Shown here: one piece after another, positions 44,435 to 52,381 of the stretch
Layout: each line of letters opens with the position of its first letter
How positions within the stretch are numbered: position 1 is the stretch's first letter
Origin: an uncultured Lachnospiraceae bacterium
GTDB taxonomy: Bacteria > Bacillota > Clostridia > Lachnospirales > Lachnospiraceae
DNA: 64,000 nucleotides
Reading direction: 5' to 3'
NCBI GenBank assembly: GCA_902766955.1
Contig: CACXFM010000124.1
Location: 1-64,000, forward strand
Made by a program: the position numbers and the translations under genes
The notes under the pieces: generated by a model
Databases searched by the model: none
The model's input: the letters and a program-made list of their open reading frames with translations, nothing else
What the model was told of the DNA's origin: nothing

Positions 44435-45949
44435 TTACATCTCTCCATCCTGATAATTCTCTTCATACAGTTTTTTCAGTGCCCGGCGGTCAATCTTCTG
44501 CATCTTATTCCGCAGGATTGCGTCCACTGAGATATACCTCTGCGGCAGCTTGATTCTCTCAATATGCAGGCTCAGATAGCGGATCAGATCCTGCTCATCC
44601 GCAGCGCCTTCCGTCACAATAAACAGGACCGGAATCTGGCCGAGCCCCATCTTCTCGTCCTTCACTCCGATGCAGGCACATTCCTTCATTCCCGGGTATT
44701 CGCTGGCTATGTTTTCAATCTCAATGGGGGAGACTTTCTCACCGCCCACATTAATCAGGTCGTCTGCCCTGCCGAGCATGTAGACATACCCGTCCTCATC
44801 GGTATAGACCATGTCGCCGGTCACGAGCCACCCGCCGCGCAGCGCCTCCGCCGTCAGATCCGGCCGCCCGCAGTATCCGCTCATGATCATCTCTCCGCGG
44901 AGCGCGAGGCGTCCCGGGTGCTGCCTGTCACTCTTCATCGGGTTTCCGTCCCGGTCAAGCACGGCAATTTCGATATCCGGAAGCGGCTTTCCGATTGTAC
45001 TCAGTGTCCTTTCGCTTTTTACTACGTCCCGGACAACCGTAAACAGCGCTCCGCCTGTCTCGGAGGAGCCCCATGTATTGGTGATTCTCGTATGGGGAAG
45101 ACGTGCGGCAAGGCGCTTCCTCTGTTCCGGCGTCAGCGCTCCCGCTCCCACCTCTATGAAACGAAACCGCCCGAGGATATCATAATAGCGCTCCTTCATC
45201 TGGCTTCTCAGGAGTTCCATCGAAGCCGGCACCGCTGCGAGACCGGTACAGTTCCACAGATTCAGATTCTTTTCCACGTCGCCCGCAAAGGCGAATCCGT
45301 TCTGCAGCACCACACACGCCCCGGCGCTTAAAGAAGCCCGAAGGACGCGCAGGCCCAGAGAATGCTGAAGCGGCAGCGGGAGGAGCACCACATCGTCCTG
45401 CGTAATTCCGACGCCCTCCCTCGTATGCGTGAGGATCGAATTGACCGCCCGCGTACTCAGCATGACGCCCTTTGGTTTCCCGGTTGTGCCGCTGGTAAAA
45501 ATCATCTCCGCTACAGTCTCGGGATCAGGATCGGCGCATTCTGCCGGAAGAACGGCGCATTCTTTCTGCCACAGTTCCTTCATGGAAACGACCCGGCAGC
45601 CGTCAGGGTGTTTCTGCAGGCGCATGTCAGTCAGAAATAAAACCGCTTCAGTCTCTTCACAGATGGCAAGCGCGTTTTCTTCCGTACTGAATCTGTCAAT
45701 ATGGACCGCCGTACATCCCGCATACAGGATTCCCAGATAAAACGCCACGGTCATGGGCTTGACGAGGCTGGTATAGAGGACACAGTCCCCCTGACGGACC
45801 CCCATTTCAAGGAGATGCCCCGCGATCATTTTCGTTTTCAGCAGCAGTTCCGCAAATGTAAGACACTCATTCCGGAAACAGACGGCCGGACGGTCTCCCG
45901 CCTCTGCCGCAAACTGCTCGATTCTGCTGATCAGAATATTTCTGCTCAT
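44435..45949 (-). CDS. AMP-dependent acyl/aminoacyl ligase (DltA-like position)
   Basis: 504 residues from the ATG at 45949. Adenylation motifs: FTSGTTGKPKGVMLS (A3), NTWGSSETGG (A5), WLVTGDMVYTDEDGYVYMLGRADDLINVGGEKVSP (A7-A8, in parts) and the A10 Lys in RNKMQKIDRRAL. It activates a carboxylic acid with ATP and loads it on CoA or a carrier protein. No carrier-protein gene lies nearby. Its start lies 83 bases inside the polymerase gene, an unusually long overlap. Confidence 0.9.
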   Translation of the reverse strand: MSRNILISRIEQFAAEAGDRPAVCFRNECLTFAELLLKTKMIAGHLLEMGVRQGDCVLYTSLVKPMTVAFYLGILYAGCTAVHIDRFSTEENALAICEETEAVLFLTDMRLQKHPDGCRVVSMKELWQKECAVLPAECADPDPETVAEMIFTSGTTGKPKGVMLSTRAVNSILTHTREGVGITQDDVVLLPLPLQHSLGLRVLRASLSAGACVVLQNGFAFAGDVEKNLNLWNCTGLAAVPASMELLRSQMKERYYDILGRFRFIEVGAGALTPEQRKRLAARLPHTRITNTWGSSETGGALFTVVRDVVKSERTLSTIGKPLPDIEIAVLDRDGNPMKSDRQHPGRLALRGEMIMSGYCGRPDLTAEALRGGWLVTGDMVYTDEDGYVYMLGRADDLINVGGEKVSPIEIENIASEYPGMKECACIGVKDEKMGLGQIPVLFIVTEGAADEQDLIRYLSLHIERIKLPQRYISVDAILRNKMQKIDRRALKKLYEENYQDGEM

Positions 45950-47138
45950 TGATCCTTCTCTTCTTTCCTGGCTCCGCAAGCATCTGCGACACTGTTAGAA
46001 GAGCCACATTATAAATCGCGTTCAATAGAAAATTATTAACCATGGAGATCCCGATGATCGTCCCGAACCACAGGAAGAGACAGGGATCCTGCAGCTCGTA
46101 GATATAACCGTAAGCCAGGGAAATCAGAACAATCACGATGAGACTGACTACAACGCCATAAGCAAGCAGCATATAGACATAATTGCTGTCCAGATAGAGA
46201 CCGCTCTTCATGGTATTGTAATCCACATAGCGGTTGCCCTGCAGATACAGCCGGCTGCCGAACAGCCGGATCCCGTACATGTGATAAGCCTCGACAGACT
46301 GTGACAGTCTCGATGACAGGGTCGGGAACAGCTTGTCCATCAGGTCAAATAAATGCCGGTAGTGATCGTATAACCAGACGAGCAGCCAGGTTCCCCCGAA
46401 CGTGAGAAAAGGCAGCAGCATGGCCAGTTTCTTCCAGACGGGGGCCCTGAATGTGAGCCATTTCAGCTTGACGACTATAACAAACAGGACAAGATACATC
46501 TCCGAGGTCAGAACAACCAGTCTCGTCGTGTGTATATGCCGGTAACTCAGCCAGTGAAAGACAGCCAGCGCGGCCAGCTCGGCCGCCGTGCATTTCTCCT
46601 TCCGCAGATACAGCCAGGCGGCCGTCATGGTCAGAATCAGAAATGCAAATGTACTGTAGTAGTCAAATCCCATCCCCTGTGCGATCACCGGCTTCAGTTT
46701 TGAACCATGGTTAAATTCATAATTCGTCAGGATGCCCGCGCGGCACGAGAGCCAGACAAACAGCGTCCAGAAAAGGCAGGATGTAAAGACACTCCTCACG
46801 ATGCGGCGGAAGGGAATCCCGTAGAGAAGAAGAACAAGGCTCATCTGCAGAAACAGCCTGTTCGAGCCCGCATTCCGGACCACGGGAATCAGAAGCGGAA
46901 ACAGAAGTCCCCAGACAAAAAGCTGCCTGATGGTATGCTGATCATCAAGAATCACGCGCAGCACAAGGCATCCGAGCATCGCCTTCCACATAAGCCCGAA
47001 TACATTTCTGCCCAGAATATCCGTCCAGGCCGTGCCGGACAGGATGGTATAGGCGCAGTAGATATCGAGAGCCAGAAGACCGGCAATCTGCGTGCCGGTC
47101 CCGGTTTTCATCTCATTCAGCCTCATTCTCTGCCTCAT
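45867..47138 (-). CDS. Polysaccharide polymerase, Wzy-like, first of two
   Basis: About 423 residues from the ATG at 47138, which overlaps the Wzz stop region (TGAAAATG); ATGs at 47126 and 47111 are also possible. It has about 10-12 membrane helices, a periplasmic-type loop near residues 290-330 (LFDLMDKLFPTLSSRL) and the SYRHIHTTRL segment seen in streptococcal Wzy-like proteins. Sequence similarity in this class is low, so the call rests on topology and neighbours. The last 28 residues are read through the start of the ligase gene. Confidence 0.75.
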   Translation of the reverse strand: MRQRMRLNEMKTGTGTQIAGLLALDIYCAYTILSGTAWTDILGRNVFGLMWKAMLGCLVLRVILDDQHTIRQLFVWGLLFPLLIPVVRNAGSNRLFLQMSLVLLLYGIPFRRIVRSVFTSCLFWTLFVWLSCRAGILTNYEFNHGSKLKPVIAQGMGFDYYSTFAFLILTMTAAWLYLRKEKCTAAELAALAVFHWLSYRHIHTTRLVVLTSEMYLVLFVIVVKLKWLTFRAPVWKKLAMLLPFLTFGGTWLLVWLYDHYRHLFDLMDKLFPTLSSRLSQSVEAYHMYGIRLFGSRLYLQGNRYVDYNTMKSGLYLDSNYVYMLLAYGVVVSLIVIVLISLAYGYIYELQDPCLFLWFGTIIGISMVNNFLLNAIYNVALLTVSQMLAEPGKKRRINEQKYSDQQNRAVCGRGGRPSGRLFPE

Positions 47139-47140
47139 TT

Positions 47141-48847
47141 TCAGCACAGTACGATACTTCCCGCAACAGTTTTTCCGTAGGCATCGACAGTCGCCAGAAG
47201 GTCGTCGGTATTTCTGTAAGTACTCTTCGGCACTTCGGCCGCGATCACCACGGAACTGCATTCTTCGAGCGCTTCCAGTGCCGACGCATCGCCGTTCAGG
47301 TTTGAAATCGCCCGCACGGAATACGATCCGCTGTCTCCGCCAAGCCCCGAGAGCCTGCCGGCCAGTTCTTCCAGCTTCTCCGCTCCGCAGTCGCCGATCA
47401 GCCCGATCCGCTCACCGTCCTCCGTCATGTTCCGGAGATTGACATTCGCCACCTTCAGGCCGTCCTCCATATTCCGGGAGCTTCTGTAAGACGAATCCGC
47501 TGCAGCCGCCAGGCGTGAGAAGCCCTTCAGGGAACCGATGTCCTTCATGGGGATCACCGCGATCTTCCTGAAGCCGTAGGTATCGTTCAGTTCCCTGCCG
47601 GACAGAACTGCCGTGCGGGATATCAGAGCGATGATGATCAGTGCGGCACAGGCGCAGATGCCTGCGGCAAAACCGGCAGCACCGTATTTGATCCCCTGCT
47701 TCAGGACGCTCTTTTTGCTCCGCGCGGCGGTGGAAGACGTATTCGTCTTCACGGATGCCCGGTTCTTGTTGATATTGGTCTGGAAAGAATCCTTGGTCTG
47801 CATCAGTGTATTCAGTTCCGAAACTCTCGAATTCAAAACCTTATATTTACTCACATCCGCGTGCCAGCGGCTTGCTCTGTTTTTAAAGCGGATCTCAAAG
47901 CTGCCCGCTTCTTCGATCTCCGAATGCGGATATTTTTCCATCTGATCGATCACATACTGCAGGATTTCGTCCGCTCCTTCCGGATCCGTATATTTCACGC
48001 TGATGAGCATGCAGCCGAGATCTTCCTTCATGCTGGTCACGACGACAAGCTCCTGCAGATACCGCGGCTCCGTATTGAACTTCTCCGCAAGCTCCGTCCA
48101 GTCAATCATGTTGTTGACAAAGCGCGAATAAGCCCGGAGCGCCAGCCTGCGCCGCCTGTTGTTCTGCCCGGTAGTCAGAGTCAGGGCCACCGCTTCTTCC
48201 CCTGCCGCAGCGTCGTCTTCCGATGCGGTGCTCCCATCCTCCGTCACAAAGCCTTCTTCATCTGTCACGGCACCTTCTTCATCTGTCACGGCGCCGTCTT
48301 CTTCAGTCACGATTTCTTCTTCCGCCGCGATTTCTTCTTCCGCCAGGGCGGTGTCTGCCGCCGCGGCGCCATCTTCCGCCGTCACGGTGCCTGCCGCCGC
48401 CGTCACGGTGCCGTCTTCCGCCGTCGCGGTGCCTGCCGCTGCCGTCACGGTGTCTGCCGCAGCCGCGGCAGCCTGACTCTGCAGCATCAGTTCCGGATGC
48501 AGATCCGTATCAAGGAAAACATAAAAGTCGACCGAAGCCAGTCCCACTTTTGAAAAATCAATCTGCGTGTAGATGGAATCCGCGATGTACTCCTGCCTCG
48601 TCGAAATCTGGCTGTTGATCCGTTTCAGCTCTTCTTCGTAGAAAGATGTGGTTCTCTTCTCCTTCTCCGTCGGCTCAGCCTTCGTTTCCGTTTCCTTCTT
48701 CGTCACCTTCGTTTCGGGCCACAGTTTATACATCCTGTAAGCACCGGCCGCACCGCCGCACAAAATGGCCGCCAGCAGCAGAATTTTCCATCTGACACAC
48801 AAATGCGCCGCAAGTGTCCTGAGACTCACTTTCCGGTTTTCCTTCAT
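47141..48847 (-). CDS. Wzz-like chain-length protein with degenerate kinase domain and repeat insertion (Wzz-A)
   Basis: 568 residues. TM1 at 20-38, an extracellular domain, TM2 around residue 395 (AAGFAAGICACAALIIIALI), then a cytosolic domain. The extracellular part holds a 100-residue insertion (about 125-222) of repeats such as TVTAAAGT, EDGAVTDEEG. The cytosolic part follows the CpsD/Wzc tyrosine-kinase fold (GRELNDTYGFRKIAVIP, ending SSVVIAAEVPKST...GSIVL), but the P-loop site reads IGLIGDCGAEKL with no GKS/T. It should bind partners rather than phosphorylate. It lies 16 bases behind the GT4 gene. Confidence 0.82.
   Translation of the reverse strand: MKENRKVSLRTLAAHLCVRWKILLLAAILCGGAAGAYRMYKLWPETKVTKKETETKAEPTEKEKRTTSFYEEELKRINSQISTRQEYIADSIYTQIDFSKVGLASVDFYVFLDTDLHPELMLQSQAAAAAADTVTAAAGTATAEDGTVTAAAGTVTAEDGAAAADTALAEEEIAAEEEIVTEEDGAVTDEEGAVTDEEGFVTEDGSTASEDDAAAGEEAVALTLTTGQNNRRRRLALRAYSRFVNNMIDWTELAEKFNTEPRYLQELVVVTSMKEDLGCMLISVKYTDPEGADEILQYVIDQMEKYPHSEIEEAGSFEIRFKNRASRWHADVSKYKVLNSRVSELNTLMQTKDSFQTNINKNRASVKTNTSSTAARSKKSVLKQGIKYGAAGFAAGICACAALIIIALISRTAVLSGRELNDTYGFRKIAVIPMKDIGSLKGFSRLAAAADSSYRSSRNMEDGLKVANVNLRNMTEDGERIGLIGDCGAEKLEELAGRLSGLGGDSGSYSVRAISNLNGDASALEALEECSSVVIAAEVPKSTYRNTDDLLATVDAYGKTVAGSIVLC
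48180..48475. repeat. Degenerate tandem repeats inside Wzz-A
   Basis: Plus-strand units of about 18-24 bases built on GTCACGGTGCC-TCTTCCGCC recur with changes. On the minus strand they code for Ala/Thr/Val/Glu/Asp repeats in the extracellular part of Wzz-A. Confidence 0.75.
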
Positions 48848-48863
48848 TGCTCACCTCATCATT

Positions 48864-50063
48864 TCAGCTGTGTTTTCCCAGAAACAGCCGCTCATATTGT
48901 TCCGTGATATATTCCCAGCTGTAGGCCGTGCGGATCCGCTTCTTTGCCTTTTCTCCCAGTTTCATCCGCTCTTCCCGCGACATCCCGTCCACACGGTCGA
49001 GAAGCGCGGACAGGTTCCCTTCGCTTTTATTCCAGTAGAGAGCCGCGTCTTTGGCCACTTCCCTGTTAAACCCCACATCAAAGAGAAGACTGACTTCCGT
49101 CGCTCCCAGCGCTTCCAGAAGGGAAGGATTTGTCCCTCCCACGGAGTGGCCGTGAATGTAGGCAAATGCGCCCTCGCGGATTTTTCTGACCAGCACCTGG
49201 TTATATTCCGACCCCGTAAAAACAATCCTCCCGTCGGCCCGGAAACCCAGCATTTTCTCCAGCTTTTCCAGGAGAGGCGGATTCGGCGTGCACATGACAG
49301 CCAGCTTCCGCTCCGTGCCGCACTTCATAAACTCCCGGAGCATGGTTTCAAAATTGTTTTCGGGAACAAATCTGCCTACAATCAGGTAATACATGTCCTT
49401 CCGGAGACCGTTTTTCTTCAGCCAACCGCTGTAAAGAGGGTCGTCATCCGGAAGTCGTGATCCGGACGTCTCCGACCCGTAGGCAATATACACCGTTTCC
49501 GGATGGTAAGCGGCATATTCCCTGCGGATATACTGCTCTATGCTCCTGCTGTCGCAGATCATCAGATCGGCGTTCTTCACCATGAGCCCTTCCGAATACT
49601 TCCAGTAGCGCTTCACGGGGAGACTCCATTTCTCTCTTTTCCACTCGTGCCCGTCCGGATTTACATAAATCACTCCGCCCAGTTTCCGGATTTCCTTCGC
49701 ATACGGAGCAATGAAAGGTCCGATTCTGCATGCGAGGATATAAACCACCGCATCTTTGATGTCCCTGTGGGCGCGCAGGTAAGAGATCACGTATTTCAGC
49801 GCGCCCAGATCATAGAAGACCGCCATATAAGGCTTTGTCCCGCGCACGCGCACGGTAAAACATTCCGCTCCGTTGTAGAGAAAGTTCCCCTCACTGGTGC
49901 CCCGGCATGCGACATGGTACTGCACGGCATCGTCTGTCCTGTATTCCGTCAGCTTATCGACAAAGGTCTCAAAACCGCCGTAGGCAGCAGGGATTCCCTT
50001 GCTGCCTATAATAAAAACATGCCTTACGGCTTTCTTGCCTTGATTGTCTGCAGACACTGCCAT
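48864..50063 (-). CDS. Glycosyltransferase GT4 with DUF1972 (rhamnosyltransferase-like)
   Basis: 399 residues; AAGGAG is six bases before the ATG. It starts VFIIGSKGIPAAYGGFETFVDKL, the DUF1972 signature found in capsule beta-1,4-rhamnosyltransferases (Cps2T, RgpA-like). The C-terminal GT-B half has VGRFVPENNFETML, GTNPSLLEAL and the acidic EALGATEVS in place of EX7E. It probably adds the second sugar on a lipid-linked unit. First gene of the operon that runs to 40015. Confidence 0.88.
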   Translation of the reverse strand: MAVSADNQGKKAVRHVFIIGSKGIPAAYGGFETFVDKLTEYRTDDAVQYHVACRGTSEGNFLYNGAECFTVRVRGTKPYMAVFYDLGALKYVISYLRAHRDIKDAVVYILACRIGPFIAPYAKEIRKLGGVIYVNPDGHEWKREKWSLPVKRYWKYSEGLMVKNADLMICDSRSIEQYIRREYAAYHPETVYIAYGSETSGSRLPDDDPLYSGWLKKNGLRKDMYYLIVGRFVPENNFETMLREFMKCGTERKLAVMCTPNPPLLEKLEKMLGFRADGRIVFTGSEYNQVLVRKIREGAFAYIHGHSVGGTNPSLLEALGATEVSLLFDVGFNREVAKDAALYWNKSEGNLSALLDRVDGMSREERMKLGEKAKKRIRTAYSWEYITEQYERLFLGKHS

Positions 50064-50156
50064 GCTCTACTCCTTAAGCCCCAAATGTGGTCCCACCGCC
50101 GCATTCATTTCGCAAATATTACAGAAGTATTGCATTTTGCTCAAACGGTGGTAAAA

Positions 50157-50162
50157 ATTATA
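50157..50162 (-). promoter_or_regulatory. Predicted -10 box of the first minus-strand polysaccharide operon
   Basis: Minus strand TATAAT in an AT-rich stretch, about 95 bases before the GT4 start. No convincing -35 box is seen, so an activator may be needed. Confidence 0.45.
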
Positions 50163-50212
50163 ACATATTTCTTTAAAACGATCTACATAAAACATTATGA
50201 TCTTCATCCCTG

Positions 50213-51004
50213 TCAGGACTGCTCGTGCCCCATCACCGCATCAACCGAGGCCATGCAGGCGCTTCGGAAGCCGCTGCGCTCCAGTGCCGCGACGCCCCTG
50301 ATGGTCGTCCCTCCGGGGGAACACACCTGGTCCTTGAGGACGCCCGGATGCAGACCTGTCACGGACTGAAGCTTAGCCGCACCGAGGACCGTCTGAGAGA
50401 CGATCCGGTAAGCGGTCTCTCTGGGTATCCCGTATCTGACTGCGGCATCGGCATACGCCTCGATCAGGAGGTCGACAAAGGCCGGCCCGCACCCGCTTAC
50501 AGCACCGCCGATCCCCATCAGCCGGGAAGGCAGCTCCGTCACATAGCCGAAATCTCCAAACAGTTCCATGAGGGCTTCCCGTTCACGGGGCTCAAGGGAA
50601 TGCTCCTCTTCGAACAGAAAGACCCCTTCTCCCGCCATGGCCGGCGTATTCGGCATGATGAACTGGATGGAAACCGTTCCCGGGAGAGCATCCGAAAGTC
50701 TCTTGAAATCCCATCCGAGCGCGATGGAAAGAAGTGTTTTTCCCGCAAGCAGTCCGCGGATCTCCGAAAGCACGCCGGAAACCTGATACGGTTTGCAGCA
50801 CAGTACGAGCGTATCACATCCGCGGACGAGCTCCTTTACGGAGTCCACGGGGTGAAATCCGATCCTCTCCGCGTTTTTTGCCAGCTTTGCGGCATCCGGC
50901 GCAAATGCACAGACCTGTTCTCTCTTCACTTTTCCGGACGAGAGAAAGCCGGCGGCCAGCGCCTGTCCCATATTGCCCATCCCGATAAATCCAAGCTTTT
51001 CCAT
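50213..51004 (-). CDS. proC: Pyrroline-5-carboxylate reductase
   Basis: 263 residues. N-terminal NAD(P) loop GFIGMGNMGQALAAGF, the FIMPNTPAMAGEG and the family signature near the C terminus (QTVLGAAKL, then DQVCSPGGTTIRGV) are complete. It makes proline from pyrroline-5-carboxylate. It starts 17 bases after the AAA+ gene, with GGGAGG upstream; the two are likely cotranscribed although no link between them is known. Confidence 0.96.
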   Translation of the reverse strand: MEKLGFIGMGNMGQALAAGFLSSGKVKREQVCAFAPDAAKLAKNAERIGFHPVDSVKELVRGCDTLVLCCKPYQVSGVLSEIRGLLAGKTLLSIALGWDFKRLSDALPGTVSIQFIMPNTPAMAGEGVFLFEEEHSLEPREREALMELFGDFGYVTELPSRLMGIGGAVSGCGPAFVDLLIEAYADAAVRYGIPRETAYRIVSQTVLGAAKLQSVTGLHPGVLKDQVCSPGGTTIRGVAALERSGFRSACMASVDAVMGHEQS

Positions 51005-51021
51005 CTGTTCCTCCCGGATCC

Positions 51022-52260
51022 TTAACTCTGCCCTTCCTTTTCTTTCAGTGACTCGATCAGTTCCTCGTTGACCTGCATGTCATCCGTCACCTCGATATCC
51101 TCCATGGTGATCAGAGACATATCTTCCGGAGTCGGCTCCGGGAGCAGCGCCACGCGGCCCGCCTGTTTTGTAATGACCTTTTCAAACAGGTTTCTCACTT
51201 CCCTCGCATTTGCGAAATTCTCTCTCTGCTCCATCTTCTTCAGGGTGATCAGCTCGCGGACATGCTTCAGGGCGTCCTCCTCCGCGGTATAATCATACTT
51301 CCTGCAGTTCATCTCGAAAATCGCCATCAGCTCATCGACGGTATAATCGGGAAACTCAATATATTTGTTGAATCTCGATTTGAGGCCGGGATTGGACTCG
51401 ATAAATTTCTTCATCGGGTTTGTGTATCCGGCGACGATGACCACGAATTCATCCCGGCGGTCTTCCATGGCCTTGAGCAGCGTATCGATGGCCTCTTCCC
51501 CGAACGCGTCGTCCTTTTTGGAAAGGGAGTAGGCCTCATCGATGAACAGCACGCCTCCCATCGCCTTGCCGATCTGCTCCGTCGTCTTTAAAGCGGTCTG
51601 TCCGACATAGCCCGCCACAAGACCCGACCGGTCTGTCTCCACCAGCTGGCCGCTGCTTAAGACGCCGATCTTTTTGTAGAGCCTGGCGATGATTCTGGCA
51701 ACCGTGGTCTTTCCGGTGCCGGGATTCCCCGTAAATACAAGATGCAGTGATACAGGAACCGATTTCAGGCCTTTTTCACGGCGGAGTTTCTGCACTTTCA
51801 CAAAATCGACGAGATCCGCCACGTCCTTCTTGATGCTGTCGAGGCCGATCAGTCCGTTCAGCTGCTCCATCGGATCCTCTTCTTCTTCTTTTTCTTTTTC
51901 TTCTTTCTTCTCCTGCGCGCAGGCCTCCGTTCCGGCCGCCTGTTCCTCCTTCTCAGGGGCAGTCATCCCAGGAGTCCTGCCGCCGAACAGGGCCTGCGCT
52001 TCCAGGATGGCCTCATTCGCATGCCGCAGCGCTTCCTCCGTCGACGCGGCCGCCGTACCCTCCACCTTTTCCAGCTGACTCAGAATTTCCTCCTGTCTCT
52101 TCAGAAATTCGGAAAGACCCTCTGCCCCTTCTCCTTCCGGAATCAGGGGCTCACCCGTCTGCGGGTCGAAACGCGGCGTCCTGGCCCCGCTCCCGCCATC
52201 TTTCCCATTCTCTCCGCCGAAAAAGTCGCGGTAAATATCATTCATAAAATCACGGCTCAT
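51022..52260 (-). CDS. CbbX/SpoVK-type AAA+ ATPase
   Basis: 412 residues. The AAA+ domain (about 130-400) has Walker A GNPGTGKT at 178-185, pore loop LVAGYVGQTA, Walker B GVLFIDEAYSL and the arginine-finger region GLKSRFNKYIEFPDY. This is the CbbX/CfxQ/SpoVK/EccA class, whose members remodel protein complexes. The N-terminal 130 residues are a helical region (50-95) and a Glu/Lys-rich linker (110-130). No type VII secretion or sporulation gene is next to it, so the client is unknown. Confidence 0.9.
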   Translation of the reverse strand: MSRDFMNDIYRDFFGGENGKDGGSGARTPRFDPQTGEPLIPEGEGAEGLSEFLKRQEEILSQLEKVEGTAAASTEEALRHANEAILEAQALFGGRTPGMTAPEKEEQAAGTEACAQEKKEEKEKEEEEDPMEQLNGLIGLDSIKKDVADLVDFVKVQKLRREKGLKSVPVSLHLVFTGNPGTGKTTVARIIARLYKKIGVLSSGQLVETDRSGLVAGYVGQTALKTTEQIGKAMGGVLFIDEAYSLSKKDDAFGEEAIDTLLKAMEDRRDEFVVIVAGYTNPMKKFIESNPGLKSRFNKYIEFPDYTVDELMAIFEMNCRKYDYTAEEDALKHVRELITLKKMEQRENFANAREVRNLFEKVITKQAGRVALLPEPTPEDMSLITMEDIEVTDDMQVNEELIESLKEKEGQS

Positions 52261-52293
52261 GCTTCACGTTCCTCCCCTTGACAAAGGGCACTA

Positions 52294-52322
52294 TTGCCCG
52301 GTTTTACTCCGGATGTTAAAAT
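52294..52322 (+). promoter_or_regulatory. Predicted promoter of the solitary wzz-like gene
   Basis: TTGCCC, 17 bases, TAAAAT. The transcript would start near 52329, directly at a terminator-like hairpin. Confidence 0.5.
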
Positions 52323-52330
52323 AGGACTCA

Positions 52331-52358
52331 GACCGCATCCGCGGTCCTGCTGTTTTTT
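52331..52358 (+). terminator. Terminator-like hairpin in the short leader of the wzz-like gene
   Basis: GACCGC, four bases, GCGGTC, then CTGCTG and six T residues. It lies between the predicted promoter and the coding region on the same strand, so it may act as a promoter-proximal attenuator or the promoter may lie elsewhere. Confidence 0.5.
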
Positions 52359-52381
52359 AATCTATCCGGGAGAATTTATAT

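Noticed and set aside
48180..48475. CRISPR-like array
   Set aside because: The units are degenerate, without spacers, and code in frame for the Wzz-A repeat.
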